Part shown: positions 14,829-17,407 of the stretch, piece by piece | Layout of the letters: every line of letters begins with the position of its first letter | How positions within the stretch are numbered: position 1 is the first letter of the stretch | NCBI GenBank assembly: GCA_035530375.1 | Contig: DATKUY010000050.1 | Span: 1 to 17,407 of the forward strand | Reading direction: 5' to 3' | Origin: Sulfuricella sp035530375 | GTDB lineage: Bacteria > Pseudomonadota > Gammaproteobacteria > Burkholderiales > Sulfuricellaceae | DNA length: 17,407 nt | Program-made: the position numbers and the translations under genes | Notes under the pieces: model-generated | What the model was told of the DNA's origin: nothing | The model's input: the letters and a program-made list of their open reading frames with translations, nothing else | Database searches by the model: none

Positions 14829-16229
14829 ATGCAACAAAAACCTTCGGCGCCAGGCAAAACCTGGTCGGGCCGGTTTGCCGAACCGGTGGCGGAACTGGTC
14901 AAGCGCTACACCGCCTCGGTGGAGTTCGACCAACGCCTGGCGGAGTTCGACATCCAGGGATCGCTGGCTCATGCGGCCATGCTCGAAGCCTGCGGCATCA
15001 TCGGCGCGGAAGACCTGGCGGCGATCCGCAACGGACTGGCGCAAATCCTCGAAGAAGTCCGCAGCGGCAAATTCGAGTGGCTGCTCGATCTGGAGGATGT
15101 TCACCTTAATATAGAGAAACGCCTCACCGCCTTGGTCGGCGAAGCCGGCAAGCGCCTTCATACCGCCCGCTCGCGCAACGACCAGGTGGCCACCGACGTC
15201 CGCCTGTGGCTGCGCGCCGCCATCGACGAGCTGACCGGGCTGGTCAAGGGACTGCAATCCGCCCTGCTCGATCTGGCGGAGCAGCATGCCGAAACCGTGA
15301 TGCCCGGCTTCACCCACCTCCAGGTCGCCCAGCCGGTGACTTTCGGCCACCATCTGATGGCTTACTTCGAAATGCTCAAGCGCGACGGCGACAGGATGCG
15401 CGACTGCCGCAAGCGCGTCAACCGCCTGCCGCTGGGCGCGGCGGCGCTGGCCGGCACCAGCTTCCCGATCGACCGCGAAATGGTGGCGCGCGAACTGGGC
15501 TTCGACGGCGTCTGCGAGAATTCCCTCGACGCCGTCTCGGATCGAGATTTCGCCATCGAATTCACCGCTTGCGCCGCACTGGTCATGACCCATCTGTCGC
15601 GCCTGTCGGAAGAGCTGATCCTGTGGATGAGCCCGCGCGTCGGCTTCATCGACATCGCCGACCGCTTCTGCACCGGCTCCTCGATCATGCCGCAGAAAAA
15701 AAACCCCGACGTGCCCGAACTGGTGCGCGGCAAGACCGGCCGCGTCACCGGCCACCTGATGGCGCTGCTGACCCTGATGAAATCGCAGCCGCTGGCCTAC
15801 AACAAGGACAACCAGGAGGACAAGGAGCCGCTGTTCGATACCGTCGACACGCTCACCGCCACCCTGCGCATCTACGCCGACATGATGGGCGGCATCACGG
15901 TGAACAAGGACGCGATGCGCCAGGCCGCATTCCAGGGCTACGCCACCGCCACCGACCTGGCCGACTACCTGGTGAAAAAAGGGCTGCCGTTCCGCGACGC
16001 ACACGAAGCCGTGGCCTTGGCCGTGCGCCATGCTGAAGGCAAGCGCTGCGACCTGAGCGAACTTTCCCTGAATGAACTGCTCGAATTCTCGCCCCTGATC
16101 GCCGACGACATCTTCGCCGTGCTCACCCTCGAAGGCTCGCTCAACAGCCGCAACCACATCGGCGGCTCGGCTCCCGAACAAGTCCGGGCGGCCATCCGGC
16201 GCGGGCGTGAATTCATCGAGAAAACATAA
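14829..16229 (+). CDS. argH: Argininosuccinate lyase
   Basis: ArgH splits argininosuccinate into arginine and fumarate, the last step of arginine synthesis. The 466-residue product has the superfamily signature GSSIMPQKKNPDVPELVRGKTGR (from residue 283), with the mobile catalytic-serine loop. Other active-site segments are HTARSRNDQVATD (111-123) and PGFTHLQVAQPVTFGHH, with His163. It starts MQQKPSAPGKTWSGRF, and an AAGGTGA ribosome site lies about 7 nt upstream. An in-frame start 28 codons earlier falls inside the kinase gene and is rejected. It is divergent from algZ with only 30 nt between the start codons, the same neighbourhood as in Pseudomonas. Confidence 0.98.
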   Translation: MQQKPSAPGKTWSGRFAEPVAELVKRYTASVEFDQRLAEFDIQGSLAHAAMLEACGIIGAEDLAAIRNGLAQILEEVRSGKFEWLLDLEDVHLNIEKRLTALVGEAGKRLHTARSRNDQVATDVRLWLRAAIDELTGLVKGLQSALLDLAEQHAETVMPGFTHLQVAQPVTFGHHLMAYFEMLKRDGDRMRDCRKRVNRLPLGAAALAGTSFPIDREMVARELGFDGVCENSLDAVSDRDFAIEFTACAALVMTHLSRLSEELILWMSPRVGFIDIADRFCTGSSIMPQKKNPDVPELVRGKTGRVTGHLMALLTLMKSQPLAYNKDNQEDKEPLFDTVDTLTATLRIYADMMGGITVNKDAMRQAAFQGYATATDLADYLVKKGLPFRDAHEAVALAVRHAEGKRCDLSELSLNELLEFSPLIADDIFAVLTLEGSLNSRNHIGGSAPEQVRAAIRRGREFIEKT

Positions 16230-16256
16230 TCCATTTCTTGATTAATAAAAGCGTTA

Positions 16257-16353
16257 ACCGCAAAGGACGCAAAGGTTCGCCAAGGAAAAAACAGAGCCCT
16301 CAGACATGCCAGTCTGATTGCATTTCCTTAGCGTCCCTGGCGTCCTTTGCGGT
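16257..16353. repeat. Long imperfect palindrome (ACCGCAAAGGACGC type) downstream of argH
   Basis: The left arm starts ACCGCAAAGGACGCAAAGG (16257 on) and runs to CCAAGGA (16286). The right arm runs from TCCTTAGCGTCCC (16325) to CGTCCTTTGCGGT (16353). The outermost 14 bp pair perfectly and the rest pair with a few mismatches. Inside the loop, TCAGAC (16300-16305) pairs with GTCTGA (16312-16317) as a nested hairpin. The left arm has a loose 9-10 nt periodicity of GCAAAGG. Such ACCGCAAAGGACGCAAAGG palindromes are common between genes in many proteobacteria, by recall. No insertion-sequence gene or target-site duplication is seen. Confidence 0.7.
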
Positions 16354-16405
16354 GAAAGATTTTTGCTGTTTATTGTTGGATTGAATGCGAATTGGAATAA
16401 CACCC

Positions 16406-16771
16406 ATGACCTCAAAAAAAATCATCCCGATCATCCCGGAATCCGAGCTATCCGACGAGGCCAGCGCTTGCGCCAGCGCCGAGCCGTATGCGCTGATGGT
16501 GCTGGGCGACAGCATGCTGCCCGAATTCGAGGAAGGCGAAATCATCGTGATCGAGCCGGAAGGCCTGGCGCGCGACGGCTCCTATGTCGTCGCCTGGCAC
16601 AAGGACGAATACATCTTCCGCCAACTGGTGCAGTACAACGAGCGTTGGTATCTGAAGCCGCTCAACGACCTTTACCCCACCGACGAAGTGCCGGGGCTGG
16701 AAGTGGTAAAGGGGGTGGTGATACAGAAGAAGAAACCGGGCAAGCGGAGCTCGATGAAGTCTTATATTTAG
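16406..16771 (+). CDS. Stand-alone S24/LexA-type domain protein, catalytic Lys replaced by Arg
   Basis: The 121-residue protein consists almost wholly of an S24 (LexA/UmuD C-terminal) fold with no helix-turn-helix. The serine motif is LGDSMLPEFEEGEIIVIEP (Ser36). The segment VVAWHKDEYIFRQL aligns without gaps to the LexA segment VVARIDDEVTVKRL, and the general-base Lys of LexA is Arg72 here. No Ala-Gly self-cleavage site is evident near the N-terminus. It is therefore probably not a working autoprotease, and may instead bind a partner or act as a modulator. The earlier in-frame start at 16385 adds seven residues and is less likely. Neither start has a strong ribosome site. It lies between the palindromic repeat and the toxin-antitoxin module. 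Confidence 0.8.
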   Translation: MTSKKIIPIIPESELSDEASACASAEPYALMVLGDSMLPEFEEGEIIVIEPEGLARDGSYVVAWHKDEYIFRQLVQYNERWYLKPLNDLYPTDEVPGLEVVKGVVIQKKKPGKRSSMKSYI

Positions 16772-16779
16772 GGTTTTTC

Positions 16780-16799
16780 GGGGCGCTTTTTCTCGCCCT
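16780..16799 (+). terminator. Possible weak terminator hairpin
   Basis: GGGCG (16781-16785) pairs with CGCCC (16794-16798) around a T-rich 8-nt loop, shortly after the S24-like gene stop. It is followed by only a poor T-run (TATTCGTC), so termination efficiency is doubtful. Confidence 0.3.
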
Positions 16800-16838
16800 A
16801 TTCGTCTGCACATCACACCAGCCAGCACAGAGAAATGA

Positions 16839-16866
16839 TTGACATTGTAACTATATAGGTTACACT
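16839..16866 (+). promoter_or_regulatory. higBA promoter (TTGACA - 16 nt - TACACT)
   Basis: A perfect -35 consensus TTGACA (16839-16844) is followed after 16 nt by TACACT (16861-16866), a 4-of-6 match to the -10 consensus. Transcription would start about 6-8 nt later, at or next to the toxin ATG at 16872. Confidence 0.6.
16846..16864. promoter_or_regulatory. Probable operator for HigA autoregulation
   Basis: TGTAAC (16846-16851) and GTTACA (16859-16864) form a perfect 6-bp dyad around TATATAG. The dyad fills the spacer between -35 and -10 and overlaps the -10 box, the usual place for toxin-antitoxin repressor binding. HigA-type antitoxins are known to repress their own operon through such palindromes. 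Binding here is inference. Confidence 0.55.
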
Positions 16867-16871
16867 TAATT

Positions 16872-17150
16872 ATGATCAAGTCGTTCGCGCACAAGGGGCT
16901 GGAACTGTTTCACCTCACCGGCAAAACCAGTGGGATACAGGCCATGCACACCAAGCGGCTGCGTCAAATCCTGACCTTGCTCGAAGCTGTGAAAGCCGTG
17001 GAGGACATGGATGCACCGGGACTTAAATTGCATCAGCTCAAGGGCGCACGCAAGGATATTTGGGCCGTAACCGTACAGGCGAACTGGCGTGTCACATTCC
17101 GCTTCGCCGATGGCGATGCGGAAATTGTCAATTACGAGGACTACCACTAG
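16872..17150 (+). CDS. higB: HigB-type toxin (RelE/ParE superfamily, ribosome-dependent mRNA interferase)
   Basis: The 92-residue protein matches the HigB family over its full length, from MIKSFAHKGLELFHLTGKTSGIQ to DGDAEIVNYEDYH. The middle has LKLHQLKGARKDIWAVTVQANWRVTFRF, the conserved core with the basic and Trp residues of the fold. HigB toxins cut mRNA on the ribosome and are neutralised by HigA. Toxin-first order is the normal higBA layout. No Shine-Dalgarno precedes the ATG, and the promoter position suggests a leaderless or near-leaderless transcript. The antitoxin gene follows 9 nt after the stop. The product is full length and appears intact. Confidence 0.92.
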   Translation: MIKSFAHKGLELFHLTGKTSGIQAMHTKRLRQILTLLEAVKAVEDMDAPGLKLHQLKGARKDIWAVTVQANWRVTFRFADGDAEIVNYEDYH

Positions 17151-17159
17151 GAGGCTAAC

Positions 17160-17407
17160 ATGAGCAAGATGCACAACCCCGCCCACCCCGGCGAAGTGCT
17201 GCGCGACCTGTGGCTGGAGCCGCTGGGAGTAAGCATTACCAGTGCAGCGGAAAAGCTGGGGGTAAGCCGCAAGACGTTATCCAAGATCATCAACGGCAAT
17301 GCTGGCATATCGGCGGACATGGCGCTGAGGCTGGCGACCTGGCTGGGCACGACGCCGGATATGTGGCTGGGGATGCAGGCTCAGTGGGAACTGTGGCAGG
17401 CAGCGCA
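17160..17407 (+). CDS. higA: HigA-type antitoxin, XRE family (partial, runs off window)
   Basis: 82 codons are visible before the window ends, with no stop yet. The sequence starts MSKMHNPAHPGEVLRDLWLEPLG, the HigA family hallmark HPGE(V/I)L. It then has a helix-turn-helix, TSAAEKLGVSRKTLSKIINGNAGISADMALRLATWLGTTPDMWLGMQ. HigA binds and blocks HigB and represses the operon. A strong ribosome site AGGAGG spans the higB stop codon and lies about 6 nt before the ATG, so the antitoxin is likely translated much better than the toxin. Most of the usual length of about 95-100 residues is present. Confidence 0.93.
   Translation, partial: MSKMHNPAHPGEVLRDLWLEPLGVSITSAAEKLGVSRKTLSKIINGNAGISADMALRLATWLGTTPDMWLGMQAQWELWQAA

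Noticed and set aside
14799..16181. N-terminal 461-residue extension of the histidine kinase reading frame
   Set aside because: It is antisense to the well-supported argH gene, has no membrane or domain pattern, and the kinase family length fits the start at 14798.
16257..16353. CRISPR array, because of the repeated GCAAAGG units
   Set aside because: The repeats are short, imperfect and nearly contiguous, with no spacer-repeat pattern. The structure is a palindrome.

Overview
The window looks like chromosomal DNA of a GC-rich proteobacterium. The best guess is a betaproteobacterium close to Nitrosomonadales (Gallionella, Sulfuricella or Thiobacillus type). This rests on gene order and protein character (aroQ-accB-accC next to tlpA-dsbD-cutA, and argH next to an AlgZ/AlgR-type pair followed by hemCDXY), not on a database search. 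No rRNA, tRNA, CRISPR array or insertion sequence was seen, and coding density is very high.

Layout. (1) Positions 7-5773, minus strand: a compact run cutA > dsbD > tlpA-like > aroQ > accB > accC, covering periplasmic thiol reduction, the shikimate step and the start of fatty acid synthesis. DsbD is unusually long because its N-terminal periplasmic domain is present twice. (2) 5776-7293, plus strand: fxsA, with its start codon only 2 nt from that of cutA, then a ferredoxin-fused flavin reductase. (3) 7294-8513: two small membrane protein genes (one YvlD/holin-4-like, one unrecognised), flanked by AT-richer spacers that carry inverted repeats. (4) 8514-12498, minus strand: the haem operon hemC-hemD-hemX-hemY, with ATGA overlaps at two of its junctions. 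(5) 12505-12990, plus strand: a secreted thioredoxin-fold gene wedged between hemC and algR with almost no spacer on either side. (6) 12992-14798, minus strand: a LytTR response regulator and its histidine kinase (AlgR/AlgZ type), overlapping by 8 nt. (7) 14829-16229, plus strand: argH, divergent from the kinase gene. (8) 16230-17407: a palindromic dispersed-repeat-like element, a stand-alone S24/LexA-type domain protein lacking the catalytic lysine, and a higBA-type toxin-antitoxin module cut off by the window end.

The argH / algZ-algR / hemCD neighbourhood is the one known from Pseudomonas, so the plus-strand thioredoxin gene looks like a lineage-specific insertion into a conserved block. 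Four thiol-redox proteins (TlpA-like, DsbD, the wedged thioredoxin and the ferredoxin reductase) lie within 10 kb. No clearly new multi-gene system was found. The observations most worth checking are the duplicated DsbD N-terminal domain, the K-to-R S24 protein, the two related palindromic repeats (one inside the accBC operon), the wedged thioredoxin gene, and the higBA promoter/operator with an apparently leaderless toxin mRNA.
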